From Pseudomonadota bacterium (GTDB taxonomy: Bacteria > Pseudomonadota > Gammaproteobacteria > Burkholderiales > Burkholderiaceae): a DNA stretch of 23,662 nucleotides. Where the stretch lies: assembly GCA_963205525.1 (NCBI GenBank), contig CAUJJP010000026.1, positions 1 to 23,662 on the forward strand, read 5' to 3'. This document shows positions 1 through 8,781 of this stretch, piece by piece. A program made the position numbers and the translations under genes. Under the pieces are notes generated by a model. The model saw only the letters and a program-made list of their open reading frames with translations, was not told where the DNA came from and ran no database searches. How positions within the stretch are numbered: position 1 is the stretch's first letter; every line of letters starts with the position of its first letter.

Positions 1-1
1 G

Positions 2-205
2 GTGCGCCAGACCTCCCCCGGCGGCACGATCCGCGTGCTCGCCACCAATCTGGACTCGCACCGCGTCCCGGCCCACGCCTTCGCCGAGCTGTATCACCAG
101 CGCTGGCGCATCGAGGAGGCGTTCAAGCGGCTCAAGCACCGGCTGCATCTGGAGGCCGTCTCGGGTTTGAGCCAACACGCGCTGAACATCGACGTGGCCG
201 CCAAG
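2..205 (+). mobile_element. IS4-family transposase, C-terminal remnant
   Basis: The open frame entering from the left edge encodes about 68 residues of an IS4-type DDE transposase. It shows the family signature Y-(2)-R-(3)-E-(6)-K in YHQRWRIEEAFKRLK (Y at about base 92, E at 113-115, K at 134-136). This E is the third acidic catalytic residue of the family. The similarity continues through HLEAVSGLSQHALNIDVAAKV and then stops abruptly near base 205, where the frame becomes unrelated to any transposase. IS4 transposases normally continue well beyond this point, so the 3' end is missing. No terminal inverted repeat is recognisable between here and polA. The N-terminal part lies outside the window, so it cannot be said whether the rest is intact. 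It is probably a decayed or partly deleted insertion sequence next to the polA promoter. Confidence 0.75.
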
Positions 206-253
206 GTCGGTGGATTGGGGCCAGGGCCAACCGGGCACGCTGCCCGGCCGCGC

Positions 254-259
254 CACAAT
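254..259 (+). promoter_or_regulatory. candidate -10 box of polA (leaderless)
   Basis: CACAAT lies 7 nt upstream of the polA ATG, and no Shine-Dalgarno sequence separates them. Transcription would start at or next to the A of the start codon. The same layout is seen at comEC, mltB and aroC. No good -35 hexamer is visible, so this is a pattern-based call. Confidence 0.4.
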
Positions 260-266
260 CGCCGCG

Positions 267-3071
267 ATGGACGCCCCCCTGACGCTGCTGGTCGACGGTT
301 CGAGCTATCTGTACCGCGCCTACCACGCGCTGCCCGACCTGCGTTCGCCTTCCGGCTTCCCGACCGGTGCCATCCACGGCATGGTGGCGATGCTCAAGGC
401 GCTGCGCGAGCAGTACCCGGCGGCGCAGGGCGCCTGCGTGTTCGACGCCAGCGGCCCGACCTTCCGCGACCAGTGGTATCCGGCCTACAAGGCCAACCGC
501 TCGCCGATGCCGGACGATCTGCGGGCGCAGATCGCGCCCATCCACGAGGTGGTGCGGCTGCTCGGCTGGACGGTGCTGGTGGTGCCCGGCATTGAGGCCG
601 ACGACGCCATCGGCACCCTGGCACGGCGCGTGGCGACGGGCGGCGGCCAGGTGCTGATCTCCACCGGCGACAAGGACCTGGCACAGCTGGTGACGCCGCA
701 GGTCAGGCTCATCAACACGATGGCGCGGCCGCCCGAACGGCTGGATGCGGCCGGGGTGCAGGCCAAGTTCGGTGTCCCGCCCGAGCGCATCGTCGACTAC
801 CTGACCCTGGTCGGCGACGCGGTGGACAACGTGCCGGGGGTGGACAAGGTGGGTGCCAAGACGGCGGCCAAATGGCTCGCCGAGTACGGCAGTCTGGACG
901 CGGTGCTGGCCGCCGCGCCGGACATGAAGGGCGTGGTCGGGCAGAACCTGCGTGCCGCGCTGGACTGGCTGCCCACCGCGCGCCGGCTGGTCACGGTGGC
1001 GACCGACTGCGATCTGGGCGAACACCTGCCCGGCTGGCCGGCGCTGGACGCGCTGGCGCTGCGGCCGGTGCAGCGCCCTGAGCTGCTGGCCTTCTACGAG
1101 CAGCATGGTTTTCGCAGCTGGGGGCGCGAGCTGGCCGCGGCGCTGGCCGCGGATCCGGGGGCCGATCCGGGGGCCGGTATGGGCGCCGGCATGGGCATCG
1201 AGGCCGGCGCGGTGTCCGCGGCCGCCGCATGCGACCAGCCCGCGCCGGCCGCAGCGACCGCGCTCGCCTTCGACTACGAGACCGTCACCACCCACGAGCG
1301 GCTCGCGCACTGGCTGCAGCGCCTGCAGGCGGCCGAGCTGGCGGCGGTGGACACCGAAACCGATTCGCTGGACCCGCTGGTGGCACGCATCGTCGGCATC
1401 AGCTTCGCCGTCGAGCCCGGGCGCGCGGCCTATGTGCCCACCGGCCACGCCGGCCCCGACGCGCCCGTCCAGCTGCCGCTGCCGGAGGTGCTGGCCACCC
1501 TGCGGCCCTGGCTGGAGGACGCGGCGCGGCCCAAGGTCGGGCAGAACCTGAAGTACGACCTCCACGTCCTCGCCAACCACGGGGTGACGCTGCGCGGTGT
1601 CGCCCACGACACGATGCTGCAAAGCTATGTGCTGGAGCCGCATCTCGGCCACGGGCTGGAGAAGCTGGCCGAGCGCCACCTCGGCCGGCGCGGCCTGAGC
1701 TACGAGGACCTGTGCGGCAAGGGCGTGCACCAAATCCCGTTTGCCCAGGTCGACGTGGCGCGCGCCACCCGCTACAGCGGCGAGGACAGCGAGATGGCGC
1801 TGCAGCTGCACGGCCTGCTGTGGCCGCGGCTGCAGGCGCAGGGCCGGCTGGCCGCGGTGTACGCCGAGATCGAGATGCCGGCGATGCGGGTGCTGCAGCG
1901 CATCGAGCGCCACGGCGTGCTGATCGACGCCGCGGTGCTGGCGGCGCAAAGCCGCGACCTCGCCGAACGCATGCTGGCGCTGGAGCGCCAGGCCTACGAG
2001 ATCGCCGGCCAGCCCTTCAACCTCGGCAGTCCCAAGCAGATCGGCGAGATCCTGTTCGGCCGCCTGGGCCTGCCGGTGAAGAAGAAGACCGCCAGCGGCA
2101 GCCCGAGCACCGACGAGGAGGTGCTGCAGGCGCTGGCCGCCGACTATCCGCTGCCGGCGCGCATCCTCGAGCACCGCAGCCTGGCCAAGCTCAAGGGCAC
2201 ATACACCGACAAGCTGCCGGCCATGGTCAACCCCGCCACCGGCCGCGTGCACACCAACTACGCGCAGGCGGTGGCGGTCACCGGCCGGCTCGCGAGCAAC
2301 GACCCCAACCTGCAGAACATCCCGATCCGCACCGCCGAGGGCCGGCGCGTGCGCGAGGCCTTCGTCGCGCCGCCCGGGCACCGCATCGTCTCGGCCGACT
2401 ACAGCCAGATCGAGCTGCGCATCATGGCCCACATCAGCGAGGACCCGGCACTGCTGCGCGCCTTCGCGCTCGGCGTGGACGTGCACCGCGCCACCGCCAG
2501 CGAGGTCTTCGGCGTGCCGCTGGAGGCGGTCAGCGCCGAGCAGCGGCGCTACGCCAAGGTGATCAACTTCGGCCTCATCTACGGCATGGGCGCGTTCGGG
2601 CTGGCGAGCAACCTGGGCATAGAGCAGAAGGCGGCGCGCGACTACATCGACCGCTACTTCACGCGCTTTGCCGGCGTGCGCCGCTACATGGACCAGACCA
2701 AGGCCAGGGCCGCCGAGCAGGGCTATGTCGAGACCTGGTTCGGGCGCCGCGTCTGGCTGCCCGACATCCGCGGCGGCAACGGCCCGCGGCGCGCGGCGGC
2801 CGAGCGGCAGGCGATCAACGCGCCCATGCAGGGCACGGCGGCCGACCTCATCAAGCTGGCGATGATCCAGGTCCAGCAGGTGCTGGACGAGCAGCAGCGG
2901 GCGACCCGCATGATCATGCAGGTGCACGACGAGCTGGTGTTCGAGGTCCCCGAGGCCGAACTGGCCTGGGTGCGCGAGGTGGTGCCGGGGCTGATGGCCT
3001 CGGTGGCCACGCTGAAGGTGCCGCTGCTCGCCGAGCTGGGCGAGGGCGCGAACTGGGACGAGGCGCATTGA
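267..3071 (+). CDS. polA: DNA polymerase I
   Basis: Full-length PolA of 934 residues (E. coli 928), acting in Okazaki-fragment processing and repair synthesis. The N-terminal 5'-3' exonuclease begins LLVDGSSYLYRAYHALP. The 3'-5' exonuclease domain keeps its metal ligands: VDTETD with D362 and E364, NLKYDLHVL, and YSGEDSEMAL. Proofreading is therefore probably active, unlike in Taq-type enzymes. Polymerase motif A is SADYSQIELRI (D711), motif B is RRYAKVINFGLIYG, and motif C is MQVHDELVFEV (H887, D888). The ATG at 267 was chosen because the PolA N-terminus aligns there. An in-frame GTG at 210 would add 19 unrelated residues that run toward the insertion-sequence remnant. The stop overlaps the next start codon (TGATG), so the downstream lipoprotein is probably translationally coupled. 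Confidence 0.97.
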   Translation: MDAPLTLLVDGSSYLYRAYHALPDLRSPSGFPTGAIHGMVAMLKALREQYPAAQGACVFDASGPTFRDQWYPAYKANRSPMPDDLRAQIAPIHEVVRLLGWTVLVVPGIEADDAIGTLARRVATGGGQVLISTGDKDLAQLVTPQVRLINTMARPPERLDAAGVQAKFGVPPERIVDYLTLVGDAVDNVPGVDKVGAKTAAKWLAEYGSLDAVLAAAPDMKGVVGQNLRAALDWLPTARRLVTVATDCDLGEHLPGWPALDALALRPVQRPELLAFYEQHGFRSWGRELAAALAADPGADPGAGMGAGMGIEAGAVSAAAACDQPAPAAATALAFDYETVTTHERLAHWLQRLQAAELAAVDTETDSLDPLVARIVGISFAVEPGRAAYVPTGHAGPDAPVQLPLPEVLATLRPWLEDAARPKVGQNLKYDLHVLANHGVTLRGVAHDTMLQSYVLEPHLGHGLEKLAERHLGRRGLSYEDLCGKGVHQIPFAQVDVARATRYSGEDSEMALQLHGLLWPRLQAQGRLAAVYAEIEMPAMRVLQRIERHGVLIDAAVLAAQSRDLAERMLALERQAYEIAGQPFNLGSPKQIGEILFGRLGLPVKKKTASGSPSTDEEVLQALAADYPLPARILEHRSLAKLKGTYTDKLPAMVNPATGRVHTNYAQAVAVTGRLASNDPNLQNIPIRTAEGRRVREAFVAPPGHRIVSADYSQIELRIMAHISEDPALLRAFALGVDVHRATASEVFGVPLEAVSAEQRRYAKVINFGLIYGMGAFGLASNLGIEQKAARDYIDRYFTRFAGVRRYMDQTKARAAEQGYVETWFGRRVWLPDIRGGNGPRRAAAERQAINAPMQGTAADLIKLAMIQVQQVLDEQQRATRMIMQVHDELVFEVPEAELAWVREVVPGLMASVATLKVPLLAELGEGANWDEAH

Positions 3072-3610
3072 TGCGCGCCGCCGCTTGCGCGAGCACGCTG
3101 GCGATCCTGGCCGGCTGTGCGGTGCCGGGGGTGGACACGTTCTCCGAGCCGCCGCCGCCGGTGCATCGCAGCGAGCGCTTCGACGCCGCCGCGGTGCACG
3201 CCCGGCGCTACGAGCTGGGGGCGCAGGCGGTCTGCGAAGGCGCGCGCCGGGCCCTGCTCGGCCAGGGCTATGTGCTCACCCGCAACGAGCGCGCGGTGCT
3301 GGTGGGCAGCAAGTTCTTCCAGCCCGACCGCGAGCACCACGTGGAGCTCAAGCTGCAGGTCAGCTGCGTGCCGGTGGACGACAGCGACCGCGCCGCCAAC
3401 GCCTACGTCACCGCCTGGGAGGACCAGTACGTGGTGAAGAAGTCGAGCAACTCGTCCAGCCTGGGGGTGTGCGCGCTGGGCTCGATATCGCTGCCGGTGG
3501 GGGGCAGCGAGGACTCGCTGGTCAAGGTGGGCGTGATGACGGTGCGCGACGCCGCCTTCTACGAGCGCCTGCACGCGCTCATCGCGCGCGTGCTGGCGGC
3601 CGAGCGCTGA
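3071..3610 (+). CDS. DUF2242-family lipoprotein
   Basis: A 179-residue protein with a short N-terminal hydrophobic segment and a lipobox LAGC (C16), so it is predicted to be a lipid-anchored envelope protein. The body matches my memory of the DUF2242 family of betaproteobacterial lipoproteins: a cysteine-containing CEGARRALLGQGYV segment, SKFFQPD, DQYVVKKSSNSSSLGVCALGSISLP, and a DSLVKVGVMTV...FYERL ending. Function is unknown. Its ATG shares one base with the polA TGA. This is typical of translational coupling, but there is no evident functional link to DNA polymerase. The serine-rich KKSSNSSS stretch followed by a glycine-rich segment is the most distinctive part. The family call is from recall, not a search. 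Confidence 0.8.
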   Translation: MRAAACASTLAILAGCAVPGVDTFSEPPPPVHRSERFDAAAVHARRYELGAQAVCEGARRALLGQGYVLTRNERAVLVGSKFFQPDREHHVELKLQVSCVPVDDSDRAANAYVTAWEDQYVVKKSSNSSSLGVCALGSISLPVGGSEDSLVKVGVMTVRDAAFYERLHALIARVLAAER

Positions 3611-3625
3611 GCCGGCGCGGGTGAC

Positions 3626-3649
3626 GCCGGGGGGTCCACCGGCCCCGGC
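3626..3649 (+). terminator. GC-rich hairpin after the DUF2242 gene
   Basis: A perfect 7-bp stem, GCCGGGG (3626-3632) and CCCCGGC (3643-3649), with a 10-nt loop lies 15 bp after the DUF2242 stop. No T-run follows. It could weaken read-through from polA into parC, but it is not a classical intrinsic terminator. Confidence 0.35.
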
Positions 3650-3664
3650 TGTACCACCCGCCGC

Positions 3665-3688
3665 GCCGTCCGCTGTGCCGTCCGCTGC
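3665..3688. repeat. 12-bp tandem duplication upstream of parC
   Basis: Two adjacent copies of GCCGTCCGCTGY (3665-3676 and 3677-3688) differ only at the last base. They lie immediately before the candidate -10 box of parC and so may affect promoter spacing. Confidence 0.7.
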
Positions 3689-3690
3689 GC

Positions 3691-3696
3691 CACAAT
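3691..3696 (+). promoter_or_regulatory. candidate -10 box of parC
   Basis: CACAAT occurs 33 nt before the parC ATG, directly after the 12-bp duplication. It would give a leader of about 26 nt containing a 4-bp stem with a TTTT loop (3699-3710). No Shine-Dalgarno is obvious before the ATG. Confidence 0.3.
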
Positions 3697-3729
3697 GCCG
3701 GGTTTTCCCGCGCCCCGCCCGCCCTGCCG

Positions 3730-6105
<2,376 letters not shown>

Positions 6106-6108
<3 letters not shown>

Positions 6109-6129
6109 TCCCGGTCGGGGGACGGATCA
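6106..6129. terminator. inverted repeat joining two convergent stop codons
   Basis: TGATCC (6106-6111) and GGATCA (6124-6129) form a perfect 6-bp inverted repeat with a 12-nt loop. Its outer arms contain the parC stop on the plus strand and the stop of the small membrane protein on the minus strand. No T-run accompanies it, so any role as a bidirectional terminator is speculative. Confidence 0.25.
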
Positions 6130-6477
6130 GCTGCGGCGCAGCGGCCGCCACCAGCCCAGCGCGCCGTAGGCCAGCACCGAGGTGCCCAGCCAGCCGGCGG
6201 CGTAGACGGCGGCGATCAGGAACCAGTCGGCCGGCCCGCCGGCGTCGGTGAAGCCGGACGACGAGACCTTGGCCATGAGCACCAGCGCCAGCGCGCCGCC
6301 GAGCAGCCCCAGCAGTTCGGCCTGCACGACGCGGCGCGCAGGCAGGCGCCGCTCACGCCACAGCAGGGCGGCGAAAGCCGCACTGCCGGCCAGCGCAAGC
6401 AGCAGCAGCAGCCACAGCAGCGGGCCCATCATCTCCTGCAGCACGGCCAGGAAGACCAGCGGATCGAGTTCCTTCAT
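6127..6477 (-). CDS. small three-helix membrane protein next to SQR (DUF5368-like)
   Basis: A 116-residue protein beginning MKELDPLVFLAVLQEMMGP. It has three predicted membrane helices (about residues 18-40, 54-71 and 85-110), with a basic loop RERRLPARR between helices 1 and 2 and a basic C-terminus. It lies 20 bp downstream of sqr and has its own ribosome-binding site, GAGGAA, 6 nt before the ATG. The two genes are almost certainly one transcript. I recall similar proteins, tentatively DUF5368, beside sulfide:quinone oxidoreductases, but the family name is uncertain. The pairing suggests a membrane partner or anchor for SQR, or a role in handling its product. No catalytic motif is visible. 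Confidence 0.8.
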   Translation of the reverse strand: MKELDPLVFLAVLQEMMGPLLWLLLLLALAGSAAFAALLWRERRLPARRVVQAELLGLLGGALALVLMAKVSSSGFTDAGGPADWFLIAAVYAAGWLGTSVLAYGALGWWRPLRRS

Positions 6478-6497
6478 CGTCGTTCCTCGGTGGTGGT

Positions 6498-7838
6498 TCA
6501 GGCGCGTCCGCGCAGCATGCTCAGGTAGGTGGGCTTGAGCGCCATGGTCTTCATCACCCAGCTGATCCACAGCTCTTCCAGCGGCGCGATGAGGCCGGGG
6601 AAGGACGGCGTCAGGTTGTCCCGGTAGTCGAACTCGATCAGCATCGCGCGCCCGAGGCGGGTGATCAGCGGGCACGAGGTGTAGCCGTCGTAGCGCGCCT
6701 GCGAGCTGCCGCCCGCGATGTCGGCCAGCAGGTGCTCCACCGCCACCGGCACCTGCCATTTCACGCTCGCCGCGGTCTTGCCCTTGGGCACGCCGGCCAC
6801 GTCGCCGACGCCGAACACGTTCGGGTAGCGCCGGTGGCGCAGGGTGTGGCGATCCACCTCCATCCAGCCATCGGCCGCCCACGGCCCTTCCTGCCAGGGC
6901 AGCGGGCTGGCGCGCACGGCGGCCGGCGCACGCATGGGCGGGATCACGTTGATGAAGTCGTAGCGCTGCTCGACCGCACCGCCCGGGGTGGCGAAGGTGG
7001 CGATCTGGCGCTCGATGTCGATCGCCTGCAGCACGTGCTCGGTGCGCGTGCGGATGGCGCGCTCCTCGAACAGCATGCGCACCTTCTCCGACACGATGGG
7101 CACGCTGAAGAAGGCCTTGTTGTGGGCGTGGTAGATCAGTTCCGAGCGGCCGCGCGTGCCGCGCCGACGCAGGTGGTCGTCGCTGATGAAGGCGTACTTC
7201 AGCGGCGCGCCGGCACACTTCATCTCGCTGGCCGGGCGGCTGAAGATGCCGACACCGCCGGTGTCGGCGAAGGTCGACAGCGCGCGCCAGGTGGCCGCTG
7301 CCGCCTGCGGGCTGTGGTACACGCTGCCCAGGCCCTTGCTGCCGATGCGGCTGCTGTCCATGCCGGCGATGGCGGCGTAATTCAGCTCCAGCCCGGCGGC
7401 GACGAGCAGGAAGTCGTAGCCGACCGAGCGCCCGTCCTCGGTGACCAGCTTGCGCGCCTCGGGGTCGATCTCGGCCACCCGTGCCTGCAGCCACTGAACA
7501 CCGGCGGGCAGGTACTCCGCGGTCGTCGAGACCACGTAGTCGGCCGGCTTGATGCCGCCGGCCACCAGGGTCAGCCCCGGCTGGTACAGGTGCTCCTTGC
7601 GCGCATCGATGACCGTGATGCGCGCACCCTGCAGCTGCGCCGCCAGCCGCGAGGCCGCGCTCAGCCCGGCCGCACCGGCACCGACGATCACGATCTGCGC
7701 GCTGCTGCGCAGCGTCTGGACGGCGCGCGCCGGCACGGCGCTCATGGCGGGGGCCAGCGCCAGTGCGGCCAGCAGCTGCCGGCGCTGGGGCAAGGCCACG
7801 CGGGCGCGGGCGGATGTCTCTTGGCTCGGGCTCTTCAT
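6498..7838 (-). CDS. sqr: type II sulfide:quinone oxidoreductase with Tat-like signal
   Basis: A 446-residue FAD flavoprotein. Residues 48-60 carry the Rossmann motif IVIVGAGAAGLS, and HLYQPGLTLVAGG (83-95) is an SQR hallmark. The two redox cysteines match the type II (mitochondrial SQOR-like) pattern: C208 in KCAGAPLK and C389 in DGYTSCPLIT. The C-terminus (about 420-446) is amphipathic, as expected for quinone-side membrane attachment. The enzyme oxidises sulfide to persulfide or polysulfide and passes electrons to ubiquinone. The N-terminus, PQRRQLLAALALAP followed by AVPARA, resembles a twin-arginine signal (R19, R20), implying export of the folded flavoprotein to the periplasmic face. 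The ATG at 7838 was chosen because GGAGGA lies 7 nt upstream. Further in-frame codons upstream run into the AT-rich promoter region. It is followed by the small membrane protein at 6127-6477. Confidence 0.92.
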   Translation of the reverse strand: MKSPSQETSARARVALPQRRQLLAALALAPAMSAVPARAVQTLRSSAQIVIVGAGAAGLSAASRLAAQLQGARITVIDARKEHLYQPGLTLVAGGIKPADYVVSTTAEYLPAGVQWLQARVAEIDPEARKLVTEDGRSVGYDFLLVAAGLELNYAAIAGMDSSRIGSKGLGSVYHSPQAAAATWRALSTFADTGGVGIFSRPASEMKCAGAPLKYAFISDDHLRRRGTRGRSELIYHAHNKAFFSVPIVSEKVRMLFEERAIRTRTEHVLQAIDIERQIATFATPGGAVEQRYDFINVIPPMRAPAAVRASPLPWQEGPWAADGWMEVDRHTLRHRRYPNVFGVGDVAGVPKGKTAASVKWQVPVAVEHLLADIAGGSSQARYDGYTSCPLITRLGRAMLIEFDYRDNLTPSFPGLIAPLEELWISWVMKTMALKPTYLSMLRGRA

Positions 7839-7876
7839 GTCGGCGTCCTCCCGTTCTGTTCGGCCAGGGCTCTTTA

Positions 7877-7894
7877 TATACCCATATAGGTATA
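7877..7894. promoter_or_regulatory. AT-rich palindrome, candidate sqr operator
   Basis: TATACCcatataGGTATA is a perfect 6-bp inverted repeat with a 6-bp AT-rich centre, in an otherwise very GC-rich region. It ends 38 bp before the sqr start and could overlap the sqr promoter. The ATACC...GGTAT arms recall operators of CsoR/CstR-type repressors, some of which sense sulfane sulfur. An ArsR-type (BigR/SqrR) regulator is an alternative. The rest of the 217-bp gap between sqr and the PEP-CTERM gene shows no other gene. Confidence 0.5.
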
Positions 7895-8055
7895 CGAGTG
7901 ATCTGCGGCGAATTGTGGGTGCCGGGATGCGCCGACGGTGCAACCGTGACGCTTGCCACGTGCCCGCACGGCACGACGCCTGCGGCCCTCAAACCGAGGG
8001 TGCAGCCTGCGCGGGCGGTCCCCAGAATGGGTCATCGTTTCAACTGCTTACACCC

Positions 8056-8781
8056 ATGAAAACCTCTGATTTGAGCGCCCTGGCGCGCCGGCTGATCGCC
8101 CTCATGGCGGGTATGGCGGCGGGCGCGGCCAGCGCCGGCAGCTTGACCATGAACGGCTGGCTGTTCGGCGCCGGCCATGCGGTGAACGTCTCCAGTCCCG
8201 ACTACAGCGGTGCGGCGGGCGGCTTCAGCGGCCGGCTCAGCGGGATGGCGGACGACCGCTTCAACCTGGATGCGGTCGAGCTGTACTGCGTCGACCTCGC
8301 CCAGACGATCAACATCAATGCCGGCACCACCTACAGCGTCAAGCTGGGCGACGAAGCCGGTGCGGCGACCTTCAGCATCCGCCCGGTGGCCGATGTCTTC
8401 GGCAACGTGCGCGCGCTGCGCCTGGCACGCCTGATCAGCTTCGCCGAGTCCGCACCCGCGCTGGTGGGCAGTTCGCAGCGCTCGGCCTCGCTGCAGCTGG
8501 CGATCTGGAATCTCGTCTACGACACGGACGTCAGCGTCAGCAACGGCCCTGGCGGCGCGGGCGGCCTGTTCAGCGACACCAGCGCACGGCGCAGCTGGGC
8601 CGACCACCTGCTGACCGGGTCCAGCGCCTACGAGATCGACCGCGAGCTCTACGTCATGCAGTCGGATGGCCGCCAGGACCAGTTGTTCTGGCTCGATGCG
8701 AACGCTGTGCCCGAGCCTGCGAGTCTGGCGCTGGCGCTGCTGGGGCTGGGCGCGGCCGGCTTGGCGCGGCGGCGCGGCTGA
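8056..8781 (+). CDS. PEP-CTERM surface protein with possible thioester domain
   Basis: A 241-residue exported protein. It has a signal peptide (RRLIALMAGMAAGAASA, cleavage after about A27) and a C-terminal exosortase sorting signal: VPEP at 218-221, a hydrophobic helix, then ARRRG. It should therefore be processed at the outer face of the inner membrane and released toward the surface or matrix. No exosortase gene is in this window. The mature part contains YCVDL, holding the only cysteine of the protein (C78), and LQLAIWNLVYD with Q147. The combination of a (Y/F)C motif and a Q-x-A-I-W motif resembles the Cys-Gln thioester domains of Gram-positive adhesins. The ATG at 8056 was chosen because it starts the signal peptide. 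The gene abuts ubiM tail to tail with no intervening base. Confidence 0.88.
   Translation: MKTSDLSALARRLIALMAGMAAGAASAGSLTMNGWLFGAGHAVNVSSPDYSGAAGGFSGRLSGMADDRFNLDAVELYCVDLAQTININAGTTYSVKLGDEAGAATFSIRPVADVFGNVRALRLARLISFAESAPALVGSSQRSASLQLAIWNLVYDTDVSVSNGPGGAGGLFSDTSARRSWADHLLTGSSAYEIDRELYVMQSDGRQDQLFWLDANAVPEPASLALALLGLGAAGLARRRG

Noticed and set aside
210..266. Earlier GTG start for polA
   Set aside because: It would add 19 residues unlike any PolA N-terminus. The ATG at 267 is preceded by a -10-like box and begins the conserved sequence.
206..595. Continuation of the transposase frame into polA
   Set aside because: After base 205 the residues no longer resemble a transposase and run out of frame over the conserved start of PolA.
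132..3068. Very long open frame on the minus strand opposite polA
   Set aside because: The translation is His/Arg/Gln/Ala-rich without any domain, as expected from the antisense of a GC-rich gene. polA motifs are intact on the other strand.
3626..3649. Classical rho-independent terminator after the DUF2242 gene
   Set aside because: The stem is convincing but no T-run follows, so it is kept only as a low-confidence hairpin.
8049..8054. TACACC just before the PEP-CTERM ATG as a -10 box
   Set aside because: It is only 1 nt from the ATG, so transcription would start inside the coding sequence.
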